Source of the DNA: Acidobacteriota bacterium
GTDB lineage: Bacteria; Acidobacteriota; Terriglobia; UBA7540
NCBI GenBank assembly: GCA_021827245.1
Contig: JAKAWN010000157.1
Span: forward strand, 1-13,638
Direction of reading: 5' to 3'
DNA length: 13,638 bases
Shown: positions 1-6,989 of the stretch, piece by piece
How positions within the stretch are numbered: position 1 is the first letter of the stretch
Layout of the letters: the number at the start of each line of letters is the position of its first letter
Program-made: the position numbers and the translations under genes
The notes under the pieces: model-generated
Databases searched by the model: none
What the model was told of the DNA's origin: nothing
What the model saw: the letters and a program-made list of their open reading frames with translations, nothing else

Positions 1-110
1 GTATTGAAAAATAATCAATTAGCGGCAAGTCCCCGCCTGTTCGCTCACATGTGCGCAGCAGAGCCGCAGTCAAACCTAGGCTCGGCGATCTCCGTGACGG
101 GTAGCCACAA

Positions 111-131
111 TTAAATCGCAGTCCGATTTAA
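111..131. repeat. Short perfect inverted repeat in the left-end intergenic region
   Basis: TTAAATCG (111-118) and CGATTTAA (124-131) form a perfect 8-base-pair stem around CAGTC. I see no gene between position 1 and the cold-shock gene. The AT-rich arms could be an operator or a weak terminator for a gene beyond the left edge. Nothing in the sequence decides this. Confidence 0.4.
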
Positions 132-178
132 CCGTGGGTTCTTCAGGGGGAAACTATTGAAGGAAGATACAGAGGACT

Positions 179-203
179 GAGGACCGGAGTTTATCCGGTC
201 CTC
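179..203 (-). terminator. Hairpin terminator candidate after the cold-shock gene
   Basis: GAGGACCGGA (179-188) and TCCGGTCCTC (194-203) form a perfect 10-base-pair stem with a 5-base loop. It begins 7 bases past the cold-shock stop codon on the minus strand. The following minus-strand bases are not a clean T run, so this may end transcription only partly or protect the 3' end of the mRNA. Confidence 0.6.
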
Positions 204-210
204 GCTGGTC

Positions 211-423
211 TTACAATTGAACCACATTTGCCGCTTGGAGTCCCTTTGGACCCCTGACGACTTCGAACTCGACGGATGCACCCTCCTGAAGGCTGCGATA
301 GCCGTCTCCCTGGATCGCAGAAAAGTGGACGAAGACGTCTTCACCACCTTGCCGCTGGATGAAACCATACCCCTTGCTGGCATTGAACCACTTTACGGTT
401 CCTTGCTCACGATTGTTACTCAC
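211..423 (-). CDS. Cold-shock domain protein (CspA family)
   Basis: A 70-residue single OB-fold protein that binds single-stranded RNA and DNA; family members act as RNA chaperones and transcription antiterminators in the cytoplasm. The RNA-binding motifs are plain: RNP1 KGYGFI at residues 17-22, RNP2 VFVHF at 30-34, and W12 before them. The length is typical of the family. I chose the GTG at 421-423 because the family's N-terminus normally starts a few residues before the G-TVKWFN strand. An AAGGAG lies 11 bases upstream. The open frame continues further upstream, but that part has no family resemblance. The gene is monocistronic, with a hairpin just downstream and a leader of 100 bases or more upstream, as is common for csp genes. 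It cannot be told from sequence whether it is cold-inducible or constitutive. Confidence 0.95.
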   Translation of the reverse strand: MSNNREQGTVKWFNASKGYGFIQRQGGEDVFVHFSAIQGDGYRSLQEGASVEFEVVRGPKGLQAANVVQL

Positions 424-498
424 GTTTACTTCTACTCCTTGTTGATAGTTGGCGCCGTCTGTTCTGTACTTCACTTCCGGGGCTGAAAAACACAAACA

Positions 499-520
499 GC
501 CGCGACTTCTCTCTCGCGGC
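499..520 (-). terminator. Hairpin with T-rich tail between lutC and csp
   Basis: GCCGCGA (499-505) and TCGCGGC (514-520) pair perfectly around an 8-base loop. Read on the minus strand, the stem is followed by TGTTTGTGTTTTTC, the shape of a rho-independent terminator. It lies about 155 bases past the lutC stop and 75 bases before the csp start. It could end lutC transcription or, if csp starts further upstream, act as a leader attenuator for csp. A weak minus-strand promoter candidate (TTGTTG 591-596, 17-base spacer, CACAAT 568-573) lies upstream of it, which would place the hairpin inside the csp leader. Confidence 0.55.
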
Positions 521-674
521 CTTTGAGTACAACTCGAAAGGGATACAAGAGCGACAAACGCAGATTCATTGTGCCATAAGGCAGATATTTCAACAAGATT
601 CTTTTTATTGGGCAACATGCCCGCCGACGAGGGGGCACTTCCCTGCCATTGACGGCGTACAGGCACAAAAAAGA

Positions 675-1403
675 TCATCGTCCCAGGCAGGATTCCTCCA
701 CCAGGATCGCATGAACCTCCCGTGGTCCGTGCACACCCCGAACCAGGATCTGTTCGATGTCCGCGGTGCGGCTGGGGCCGGTAACAAACACCACGGAACG
801 GGCAGGGCTGGCGCGCCCGGGATCTGTCGATACGGGGAGGTTTTGCAGGACTTCATCCAGCGAGCCACGGATCTGGCTACGCCGGTATAGAGCAATATGC
901 ACTGGCGGCGCCAGGGAGGATAATTGGCTGCCCTCTGTAAAGCTGGTTAGAACCAGGCTACCCGTTTCTGCCAGAGCGAAATCAGCGCCCGTGATGCCAA
1001 TATCAGCAGCAAAACACTCCTCGCGGAATGAAGGAGCTTCGGGCTGCGAAGGGCCGCCTGCAGGCCACAGCCCCACGCGCATACCCCAACTCCCTATCGT
1101 CTGGGCAACCTGCAACTGGCCGAGGATCGGATTACGAGAAAGCACCGCAGACCGTGCCTGTTTCTGGTCAAAAATGGACCGCAAAATCTCTTCCAACACC
1201 GATGAGGTTGAAGCCCGATAGGCCTTGCAGTCCAAGCTCCTCAATTCCGATTCAAAGCGGTCTGCAAGCTCCTCGTGGGGGATCAATGGCATGACATTTT
1301 CCAGAGCAGGCGGCAAGCTTCTGCCAGGGGTCTCAGGGCGTCCCCTCTGCTGTGTTTTCAGGATGTTGCGAATCGTACTCAGCATCTCATCACGATTTGA
1401 CAA
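675..1403 (-). CDS. lutC: LutC/YkgG-family LUD-domain protein (lactate utilisation)
   Basis: A 242-residue LUD-domain protein of the LutC type. LutC works with the iron-sulfur proteins LutA and LutB in oxidising L-lactate to pyruvate in the cytoplasm. Family marks are the [11 protein letters not shown] segment (140-150), GPSRTADIE (209-217) and GVHGP (223-227). The start is a TTG at 1401-1403: a GGAGG sits 7 bases upstream and the resulting [15 protein letters not shown] resembles the usual family N-terminus. The earlier TTG at 1440-1442 would add a glycine-rich stretch and lies almost at the predicted transcription start. No lutA or lutB is next to it. The gene upstream is divergent and the one downstream is csp, so this is an orphan copy whose partners must be elsewhere or absent. 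Confidence 0.9.
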   Translation of the reverse strand: MSNRDEMLSTIRNILKTQQRGRPETPGRSLPPALENVMPLIPHEELADRFESELRSLDCKAYRASTSSVLEEILRSIFDQKQARSAVLSRNPILGQLQVAQTIGSWGMRVGLWPAGGPSQPEAPSFREECFAADIGITGADFALAETGSLVLTSFTEGSQLSSLAPPVHIALYRRSQIRGSLDEVLQNLPVSTDPGRASPARSVVFVTGPSRTADIEQILVRGVHGPREVHAILVEESCLGR

Positions 1404-1451
1404 AAACCGCCCTCCACCCCCCGGATCTTCCCAGAGGGCCAACTGCTTGGG

Positions 1452-1460
1452 ATTGTATCA
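1452..1460 (-). promoter_or_regulatory. Extended -10 promoter candidate for lutC
   Basis: The minus strand reads TGATACAAT, an extended -10 element with five of six matches to TATAAT. No good -35 is visible, which fits an extended -10 promoter. Transcription would begin near 1445, giving a leader of about 40 bases before the TTG start of lutC and arguing against a start at 1442. Confidence 0.45.
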
Positions 1461-1505
1461 TTTGTGGGCGAATTTCGCCTCCTTATCAGCCACAAAACAG
1501 GGCCC

Positions 1506-1534
1506 TTGCGATTTTTTTTGTTCCATGCTAAATT
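1506..1534 (+). promoter_or_regulatory. Sigma-70-type promoter candidate for the DksA-like gene
   Basis: TTGCGA (1506-1511) and TAAATT (1529-1534) are separated by exactly 17 bases, and the spacer contains an eight-T tract. Each box matches consensus at four of six positions. It lies about 95 bases upstream of the DksA-like start and is divergent from the lutC promoter. Confidence 0.4.
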
Positions 1535-1628
1535 CTGTGCAACCTTCATCCTTTCCAAACCATCTGAAACTTGCGGGAAAGAGAGTAGAAGAGATAGATA
1601 AGACGATCTAAAGAAGGAAGGTTGTGTG

Positions 1629-1976
1629 ATGCCAACAACTTTGAAAACTAAAAATAGCTCGTATAGAGCGTTGCTTTTGAAGAAGCGTCAGGAACTCTTG
1701 GCCGGGACCAGAAACAACCCCGAAGCCCTTTCGGCTGTCCAATCCGCCGATGAGATGGAGTTTGCGGTCCGAAGCGTTGAGCAGGACGTCAACGTGACTG
1801 CGGCAAGCGTCCGCAGCCGTATGCTCCGGCAAATCGACTATGCGCTCGAGCGTGTTGCAGGTGGCACCTATGGCGAATGCCAGGCCTGCGGTGAACAGAT
1901 TTCGCTCAACCGCCTCAAGGCGATCCCTTGGGCGGAATACTGCCTCGAGTGCGAGGAAAAGCGCTCCAGGAACTGA
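1629..1976 (+). CDS. DksA/TraR-family C4 zinc-finger protein
   Basis: A 115-residue protein of the DksA/TraR family, which binds in the secondary channel of RNA polymerase and tunes promoter output, often with ppGpp. The zinc finger is complete: C84-X2-C87, 17 residues, C105-X2-C108. Before it is a charged helical part (residues about 12-78) expected to form the coiled coil. Its tip has D41-E-M-E44-F-A46 where E. coli DksA has D-x-x-D-x-A, a conservative change at the second acid. The protein is shorter than E. coli DksA and of the size of the short DksA-like proteins. The ATG at 1629 lies 8 bases after AAGGAAG; a GTG directly before it is possible. The gene stands alone, so its target promoters are unknown. 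Confidence 0.92.
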   Translation: MPTTLKTKNSSYRALLLKKRQELLAGTRNNPEALSAVQSADEMEFAVRSVEQDVNVTAASVRSRMLRQIDYALERVAGGTYGECQACGEQISLNRLKAIPWAEYCLECEEKRSRN

Positions 1977-2027
1977 CCCCTTTTTCTCTGGAAGCTGGGT
2001 TCTTGCACCTTTGTAAGAATGGGGTAT

Positions 2028-2071
2028 GCGTCTGCTGGCCGGGTTCGCCGCTGGCCCTGGCCGGCAGACGC
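2028..2071 (+). terminator. Long GC-rich hairpin downstream of the DksA-like gene
   Basis: GCGTCTGCTGGCC (2028-2040) and GGCCGGCAGACGC (2059-2071) form a 13-base-pair stem with one G-T pair and an 18-base loop, about 50 bases after the stop codon. Only a weak T-rich tail follows. It is probably a transcription terminator or mRNA 3' end structure; a repeat element is possible. The rest of 1977-2263 shows no gene. Confidence 0.45.
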
Positions 2072-2154
2072 TCATGTTCCCGGGGGTTCTTGGCAGTTGA
2101 CCTACCTTCTGCCGCTTCGTCCTTCCAAAGCTCTTAATCATTTTTCCTAACCTA

Positions 2155-2183
2155 TTGTCGTCCATAGCCCTTTGCGGTAGAGT
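2155..2183 (+). promoter_or_regulatory. Promoter candidate for the sugar-acid dehydratase gene
   Basis: TTGTCG (2155-2160) and TAGAGT (2178-2183) are 17 bases apart, each with four of six consensus matches. This would give a leader of about 75 bases before the ATG at 2264. Similarity is modest, so the call is tentative. Confidence 0.3.
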
Positions 2184-2263
2184 CTTGATTTGCACTTTAT
2201 TACTGAAGGGGATGGCTGTGGCGTGCCGTCGCGGCCACACTCAAATCACTGAGAGGATACCGC

Positions 2264-3415
2264 ATGAAGATTACAGCCGTTGAGCCGCTGGTGCTTGGAG
2301 CAGCCTGGCGTAACCTGATTTTTCTTAAGGTCAAAACAGACGAGGGCCTGACCGGCATTGGCGAATGCACGCTTCACAACCGCGAAGAAGGAATCCTGGG
2401 TTACGTCCAGGGAGCCGTCCGCCGACACGTAATCGGGTCAGACCCGTTCAACATTGAAGACCTCTGGCTTCGCATGTACCGCAACGAGTTCTGGCGAAAC
2501 GGTACCATCGCCACCACGGTCATGAGCGGAATCGAGATCGCCTGCTGGGACATCGTGGGCAAAGCCTGCGGCCAGCCCGTCTGGAAAATTCTGGGTGGCC
2601 GATGCCACGAAAAAGTGAAGGCTTATGCCAACGCCTGGTACACGGTTGAACGTAAGCCGGAAGAATTCGCCAAGCGGGTCAAGGTAGTTTTGGAAAAGGG
2701 CTACCGGGCGCTCAAGGTGGATCCATTCGGGCCGGGCGAACTCGAAATTTCACACGAAGAAAAGGTTCGATCGGTTGAGTTGGTTGCTGCCATCCGGGAA
2801 GCCGTGGGGCCGGATGTTGAGATCTTCGTCGAGATGCATGGGCGATTCAGCGCCGCCACCGCCATCGAGATCGCTCGAATGCTGGAACCTTACCACCCCG
2901 GCTGGATTGAAGAACCCTGCCCGCCGGAAGATATCCCTTCGCTCGTTAAGGTCGCCGAGCATGTGAACTTGCCCATAGCCACCGGCGAACGCTTCTATAC
3001 GCGCTACGGCTTCCGTGAAGTGCTCGAATCAGGCGCGCCGGACATCCTTCAGCCGGACGTCATCCACGCCGGAGGCATTCTGGAAATGAAAAAAATCGCG
3101 GCCATGGGCGATGTCCGATCCATGGTCATGGCGCCCCACAACTCCAATGGTCCCGTCTGTACCGCCGCCAGCGTCCACTTCGACTTCTGCACCACCAACA
3201 TTAAGGTGCAGGAGTGTTTCGATGATTTCTCCGAGACCTGGGTGGTGGATGCCGTCCCAGGAACTCCCCGGCCGCGCCACGGCTACTTCTACCCGCCCGA
3301 GAAGCCCGGCCTCGGCGTCGAGTTGAACGAGGACCTGATCAAAGAGCACCCCTACCAGGAAGGCTTCTTCAACATGTGGGAAAAAGACTGGCACATGCGC
3401 CAGTTCACCAGTTAA
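2264..3415 (+). CDS. Mandelate racemase/enolase-family sugar-acid dehydratase, galactonate-dehydratase-like
   Basis: A 383-residue enolase-superfamily protein: N-terminal capping domain (about 1-115) and a TIM-barrel domain. The family abstracts the proton alpha to a carboxylate with Mg2+; most relatives of this shape dehydrate aldonic acids to 2-keto-3-deoxy acids. Visible active-site positions are K151-V-D153, E190-M-H192 (first metal site, Glu where many members have Asp), E216 in IEEP, E242 in GER, D265 in QPD and H292 in APH, with E317 in VQE. This layout resembles D-galactonate dehydratase, with HGR after the first ligand as also seen in mannonate dehydratases. A GAGAGG sits 7 bases before the ATG. 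A secreted GH35 galactosidase follows beyond an inserted transposase, which fits galactonate, but the true substrate cannot be fixed from sequence. Confidence 0.93.
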   Translation: MKITAVEPLVLGAAWRNLIFLKVKTDEGLTGIGECTLHNREEGILGYVQGAVRRHVIGSDPFNIEDLWLRMYRNEFWRNGTIATTVMSGIEIACWDIVGKACGQPVWKILGGRCHEKVKAYANAWYTVERKPEEFAKRVKVVLEKGYRALKVDPFGPGELEISHEEKVRSVELVAAIREAVGPDVEIFVEMHGRFSAATAIEIARMLEPYHPGWIEEPCPPEDIPSLVKVAEHVNLPIATGERFYTRYGFREVLESGAPDILQPDVIHAGGILEMKKIAAMGDVRSMVMAPHNSNGPVCTAASVHFDFCTTNIKVQECFDDFSETWVVDAVPGTPRPRHGYFYPPEKPGLGVELNEDLIKEHPYQEGFFNMWEKDWHMRQFTS

Positions 3416-3425
3416 CCTGCGTTAC

Positions 3426-3451
3426 GTAGAGACGCCCCGGCGGGGCGTCTC
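3426..3451 (+). repeat. REP palindrome upstream of the RAYT gene (R1)
   Basis: A GTAG tetranucleotide (3426-3429) leads into a perfect hairpin with arms GAGACGCCCC (3429-3438) and GGGGCGTCTC (3442-3451) around a GGC loop. A GTAG or GGAG just 5' of a small palindrome is the known mark of REP sequences bound by REP-associated tyrosine transposases. It lies 21 bases before the RAYT start and 10 bases after the dehydratase stop. Confidence 0.85.
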
Positions 3452-3472
3452 AGAAACGCCTGTACCGCCGTC

Positions 3473-4066
3473 ATGTGCGCAATGCTCTTCAACGATAAAT
3501 ACCGCATCCCGCCTGCTCGCCTCACACCTTGGGACTATTCATCACCAGGCCAATACTTTGTGACCCTGTGCACAAAGGATCGCGCCTGCGTCTTCGGCAG
3601 CGTGCAGGAGGACGGAGTCTTCCTCTCGACCGCAGGCAAAATTGTGGCTGAGGAATGGGAACGGACTGCCGTGCTTCGCGGCAATGTGACTTTGGATGAA
3701 TGGCGGATCATGCCCAACCATCTTCACGGCATCATCATCATCTGTAGAGACGTCTCGATGGGGCGTCTTGAAAGTAGGATCGGAGGAGATGCCCCGGCGG
3801 GACGTCTCGGAACCCGGACGTTCCAGCGGAACGTCCCTGCATCCCGTTTACAGGCCAGCTCTCTTGGCTCAATCATCGGGCAATCCAAGGGAGCCTCGAC
3901 AAGAAGAATCCGTGCGTCCGGCCTCCGGAATTTCGCATGGCAGGCAAGGTTTTATGATCATGTCATCCGCGACCCCGGCTCGCTTGAAAAAATCCGGGCT
4001 TACATCCGCCACAATCCCCTGATGTGGGATTCGGAAAAGGATGATCCCGAAAACATCCGCTTGTAG
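3473..4066 (+). CDS. REP-associated tyrosine transposase (RAYT, Y1 HUH family)
   Basis: A 197-residue single-domain HUH endonuclease related to the IS200/IS605 transposases. RAYTs cut and rejoin single-stranded REP DNA and are thought to spread REPs while being vertically kept. The opening KYRIPPARLTPWDYSSPGQYFVT is typical. The HUH motif is H83-L-H85 in MPNHLHG, and the catalytic tyrosine is Y161 in FYDHVIRD, followed by the RAYIRHNPLMW tail. Residues about 91-121, in the loop between the HUH strand and the LGSIIGQ helix, are encoded by REP-like palindromes. The stop codon TAG lies inside the downstream REP. An ATG at 3482 is an equally likely start, as no clear ribosome site is visible. The gene sits between two genes that otherwise look like one operon. 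All key residues are present, so it may be active. Confidence 0.93.
   Translation: MCAMLFNDKYRIPPARLTPWDYSSPGQYFVTLCTKDRACVFGSVQEDGVFLSTAGKIVAEEWERTAVLRGNVTLDEWRIMPNHLHGIIIICRDVSMGRLESRIGGDAPAGRLGTRTFQRNVPASRLQASSLGSIIGQSKGASTRRIRASGLRNFAWQARFYDHVIRDPGSLEKIRAYIRHNPLMWDSEKDDPENIRL
3744..3769 (+). repeat. Degenerate REP inside the RAYT gene (R2, GAT loop)
   Basis: GTAGAGACGTCTC, loop GAT, then GGGGCGTCTT. It is the same element as the downstream REP (R5) with a few substitutions that leave G-T pairs, so the hairpin can still form. It is in frame and encodes about residues 91-99 of the transposase. Confidence 0.75.
3786..3808 (+). repeat. Degenerate REP inside the RAYT gene (R3, GGC loop)
   Basis: Arms GAGATGCCCC (3786-3795) and GGGACGTCTC (3799-3808) around a GGC loop, with one mismatch and one G-T pair. 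It matches the upstream REP (R1) at most positions. It encodes about residues 105-112 of the transposase and lies 16 bases after R2, a paired arrangement like a BIME. Confidence 0.7.
3816..3836 (+). repeat. Second palindrome type inside the RAYT gene (R4)
   Basis: GGACGTTCC (3816-3824) and GGAACGTCC (3828-3836) form a perfect 9-base-pair stem around AGC. Size and loop length match the REPs next to it, but the arm sequence is different, so it may be another REP family. It encodes about residues 115-121 of the transposase. Confidence 0.65.
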
Positions 4067-4093
4067 AGACGCCTCGATGAGGCGTCTCTACAA
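4061..4093 (+). repeat. Perfect REP palindrome at the RAYT 3' end (R5)
   Basis: TTGTAGAGACGCCTC (4061-4075) and GAGGCGTCTCTACAA (4079-4093) form a perfect 15-base-pair stem with a GAT loop, so a GTAG is present 5' of the hairpin on both strands. The TAG stop codon of the RAYT (4064-4066) is part of the first GTAG. The repeat ends 15 bases before the ATG of the GH35 gene and directly abuts its ribosome binding site (AAGGG at 4096-4100), so the hairpin could affect expression of that gene. Confidence 0.88.
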
Positions 4094-4108
4094 AGAAGGG
4101 AATTGTCT

Positions 4109-6910
4109 ATGAAATCCAGCCGCCGCAAGTTTCTGCAAACCACTCTGGCCGCGCCGGTTGCCCTGGCGATTGGGCGTCCGGGCGCCGAGTCGTTGGGCGC
4201 CATCCTGCCGCCTCCGGGCCAGATGACGTTCCAGAATCCCGACACCATCCGTTACGACGCGCACTGTTTTACTATCAACAATCAGGATACATTTCTCCAC
4301 GGCGGTTGCTTCCATTACCCGCGCTGCCCCCAGCCCCTGTGGCGGGACCGGCTGCTCAAGTTCAAGCGCGCAGGTTTCAACACAGTCGAGAGTTACATTT
4401 TCTGGAACTATCACGAGCCGGTGGAAGGCCACGCCGATCTCAGCGAGCTCGAGAGTTTCATCCAACTTGTCAAGGAAATGGGCTTCTGGATGATCGCCCG
4501 CATCGGCCCTTACGTCTGCGCGGAGTGGGACGTCGGTGGCTTCCCGGACTGGGTGGTGGCCAAACAGTTTCAGTTGCGAAGCGACGACCCTGAAAGCGTC
4601 AAGACTTCCCAGCACTGGTACGATCTGGTTCTTCCCGTCATTGCGAAACACCAGATAACCACCGGCGGCCCCGTCATCCTGATGCAGATCGAAAATGAAT
4701 ACAATTACTGCCAAGGAGTTTCCGACGCCCAGAAGCGCGCCTACATCACAGCTCTGGCCCAGATGGCATGGAACGGCGGAATCAACATTCCCCTCATCAC
4801 CTGCTGGACTCAGCAGGCGCGGGAAAATAATTATCCGGACATGGCGCGCATTGCCGACTTCTGCAATTTTTATCCCCGATGGAACATTACGAAGGAAGTC
4901 CCGCCCGCGCTGGCCAAGCTGAGGCGCGAAGAGCCGTTTTCGCCCTTGGGCGTTACGGAGTTGCAGGGCGGGTGGTTCAGCAAGTTCGGCGGAAAACTCT
5001 CAGTTGACCAGGAAGGGGTCGGGCCTGCCCAGCTCAACGCGGTCACCAAGACCGTCATCGAACAGGGAGCAACCTTTTACAGCTATTACATGGGCTTCGG
5101 CGGCACCAACTTTGAGTGGGCTGCAAAAGACCTGACCACGACTTACGATTACGCCGCGCCAGTCCGGGAGCCCGGCGGCCTGTGGGGCAAGTATTACGAA
5201 GCCCGAGGCATCAGCCAATCCCTTGGAGTGTTCGGCCAGATTCTCGCCCGAGCGGAACAACAGGAGGGAGCGGCGCAATCCACCAACGCCGCAGTCAGCG
5301 CCACCAGTCGCGTCAACGGCAACAGCGCCATCTTGTTTGTCAGGGAAAACGCCAATGCCGAGCAGCAGTTCAAGCTGACGTTCATTGACCCCGCCAGCCC
5401 TTCGCATCGCGCCATCGCCGTACCTCGCCAGGGTCAGTTGGCCATCGGCCCGCGCGAGATGAAAATGCTGCCCGTACAGATTCCGGTCGCGGGAACCACT
5501 CTCCAGTACTCGACGGCGGAAGTGCTGGCCCACGGATTGAACCTCGACAGATGGTTTCTGGTCCTGCATGACGACCCGGGGCGCGTGGGCGAGTTAGCCA
5601 TTACAACCCAGGGCGAACCCCACGTCGAGGGCGATGCCACCTATATCTACTGGGATCGTGGGTCCCAATCGGTTGTCATTGGCGTGCGTTTTGATGAAAA
5701 CGAGAAGCTGCTGACCGTTAACGAAAACCTTATCGTTGTTCTCGTTCCTCGCCAGCGCGCGCTGCGCACCTGGATCGTGGATGTTCCAGCCAAAGACTTT
5801 TCGCATGCGGGAGGCGACAGGCCTGTTGCCATTCCGTTTGTTTCAGACGCTGCCCTGCTGGTCTCGAGCGGTTCCAGCCACGACCACGTCTGGGCAGATC
5901 TCGAATTCCGTCCCGGCGATCACGAACTGGCCGCCATCCTTCCAACCACGCCGACAAGGTGCCATGTGGACGGCAGCTCGAAGAGAATTCGGCAACTTGG
6001 CACCAGCCGGGCCAATCGGATCAGCTTTTCAACTCCCGAGCTGCCCTACAAGCCCTTTTCAATCACCAAGGTGAGGACCTGGATCGAAGAAATCTCCAGC
6101 CAGAACAGCGGCCAATGGCTCTCGACTGCCTTGCGGCCGATCGAGGATCTTGGCCGCGTGCCTTACGATTACGTCAAGTATCGCTCCGCGTCTTTCACAT
6201 ACAGCAGCCCCGGCAAGTTGTTCATCTCAACTTTTGCTGACGACGCGAAAAAGGTTTTCCTGAACGGCAAACTGGTTCCAGAAGCTTCAAACGCAACAAA
6301 ACAAGTTGAGGTCGATCTTTCCCCCTACGCCAACGCAGGAAATAACACACTCGAGATTGCCTACGAACTGTTCGGGTCTCCCAACGGCGGCGAAGGCATG
6401 AACGAACTGAAAGGTGTCGAGTCCGTCCGCCTGGGTGAAAATGCCCAATCCGCCACTCTCCTTGAAGGCTGGCAGATTCAGAGATTCCCTGCTCCCTCGC
6501 AAGGCCGAGGCAGGATCGACCCGGACCAGGTCCCTGGCGGCTGGAGCCGGCCTGTAGCAATCGGCTCAGGTGGAGACAAAGAACTCCTTCCACTCTTCGC
6601 CTGGTGCAGAGCAGAGTTTGACATGGAACAGCCTTCCGAGGAGTGGTTCGCTCCCTGGAAAGCCACTTTTGAGGCTGACCGCGACGCCCTCCTCTACCTG
6701 AACGGACATTTTGTGGGCCGCTACGTGACCATCGGCCCGCAGAAGGATTTCTACCTTCCCGAACCCTTTTTCATCACTGAAAAAGGCAAGAAAAACATCC
6801 TCACCGTCGTCCTGGCATATACCCGCCAGGCCGGCCACATTCGCACGCTCCGCATCGCTCCCTACGATGAATTCGCAACTCGGCGAACCCGAGTGGAATT
6901 TGAATGGTAG
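4109..6910 (+). CDS. Tat-exported GH35 beta-galactosidase
   Basis: A 933-residue family 35 glycoside hydrolase, expected to release terminal beta-galactose from oligo- or polysaccharides outside the cytoplasm. The N-terminus has a twin-arginine signal (SRRKFL, residues 4-9, then a mild hydrophobic stretch), so it should be exported folded. The TIM-barrel catalytic domain covers about residues 40-380: the GPYVCAEWDVGGFP strand, acid/base E197 in QIENEY, and predicted nucleophile E284 in GVTELQGGW. The 87-residue spacing fits the family. The C-terminal half is beta-rich, with two galactose-binding-like domains (about 680-765 and 835-930, the second with LYLNGHFVGRY). I chose the ATG at 4109, 8 bases after AAGGG; a TTG six bases earlier is too close to that site. 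It was probably once directly downstream of the dehydratase gene, now separated by the REP-RAYT unit. Confidence 0.94.
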   Translation: MKSSRRKFLQTTLAAPVALAIGRPGAESLGAILPPPGQMTFQNPDTIRYDAHCFTINNQDTFLHGGCFHYPRCPQPLWRDRLLKFKRAGFNTVESYIFWNYHEPVEGHADLSELESFIQLVKEMGFWMIARIGPYVCAEWDVGGFPDWVVAKQFQLRSDDPESVKTSQHWYDLVLPVIAKHQITTGGPVILMQIENEYNYCQGVSDAQKRAYITALAQMAWNGGINIPLITCWTQQARENNYPDMARIADFCNFYPRWNITKEVPPALAKLRREEPFSPLGVTELQGGWFSKFGGKLSVDQEGVGPAQLNAVTKTVIEQGATFYSYYMGFGGTNFEWAAKDLTTTYDYAAPVREPGGLWGKYYEARGISQSLGVFGQILARAEQQEGAAQSTNAAVSATSRVNGNSAILFVRENANAEQQFKLTFIDPASPSHRAIAVPRQGQLAIGPREMKMLPVQIPVAGTTLQYSTAEVLAHGLNLDRWFLVLHDDPGRVGELAITTQGEPHVEGDATYIYWDRGSQSVVIGVRFDENEKLLTVNENLIVVLVPRQRALRTWIVDVPAKDFSHAGGDRPVAIPFVSDAALLVSSGSSHDHVWADLEFRPGDHELAAILPTTPTRCHVDGSSKRIRQLGTSRANRISFSTPELPYKPFSITKVRTWIEEISSQNSGQWLSTALRPIEDLGRVPYDYVKYRSASFTYSSPGKLFISTFADDAKKVFLNGKLVPEASNATKQVEVDLSPYANAGNNTLEIAYELFGSPNGGEGMNELKGVESVRLGENAQSATLLEGWQIQRFPAPSQGRGRIDPDQVPGGWSRPVAIGSGGDKELLPLFAWCRAEFDMEQPSEEWFAPWKATFEADRDALLYLNGHFVGRYVTIGPQKDFYLPEPFFITEKGKKNILTVVLAYTRQAGHIRTLRIAPYDEFATRRTRVEFEW

Positions 6911-6954
6911 GATAAGATACTTCCATTGTGAGGCTTAATCACTGACGGGAAGGC

Positions 6955-6982
6955 GTGCATCCACCTGCCGGGTGGGCTGCGC
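6955..6982 (+). terminator. Hairpin terminator candidate after the GH35 gene
   Basis: CCACC (6961-6965) pairs with GGTGG (6971-6975). After a small internal loop, five more pairs form between 6955-6959 and 6978-6982. The stem is followed by TTGATTGT. It lies 44 bases after the GH35 stop and just before the hom start, so it would insulate the two. Confidence 0.4.
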
Positions 6983-6989
6983 TTGATTG

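Noticed and set aside
424..678. N-terminal extension of the cold-shock protein to 155 residues
   Set aside because: The extra residues have no cold-shock similarity, include a terminator-like hairpin at 499-520 and reach the lutC stop. The 70-residue form from GTG 423 is the family's normal size.
1608..2240. 210-codon open frame on the minus strand
   Set aside because: Antisense to the DksA-like gene, which has an intact four-cysteine finger and a good ribosome site. The translated sequence resembles nothing known.
4088..4714. 208-codon open frame on the minus strand
   Set aside because: Antisense to the GH35 catalytic domain and lacking any recognisable motif.
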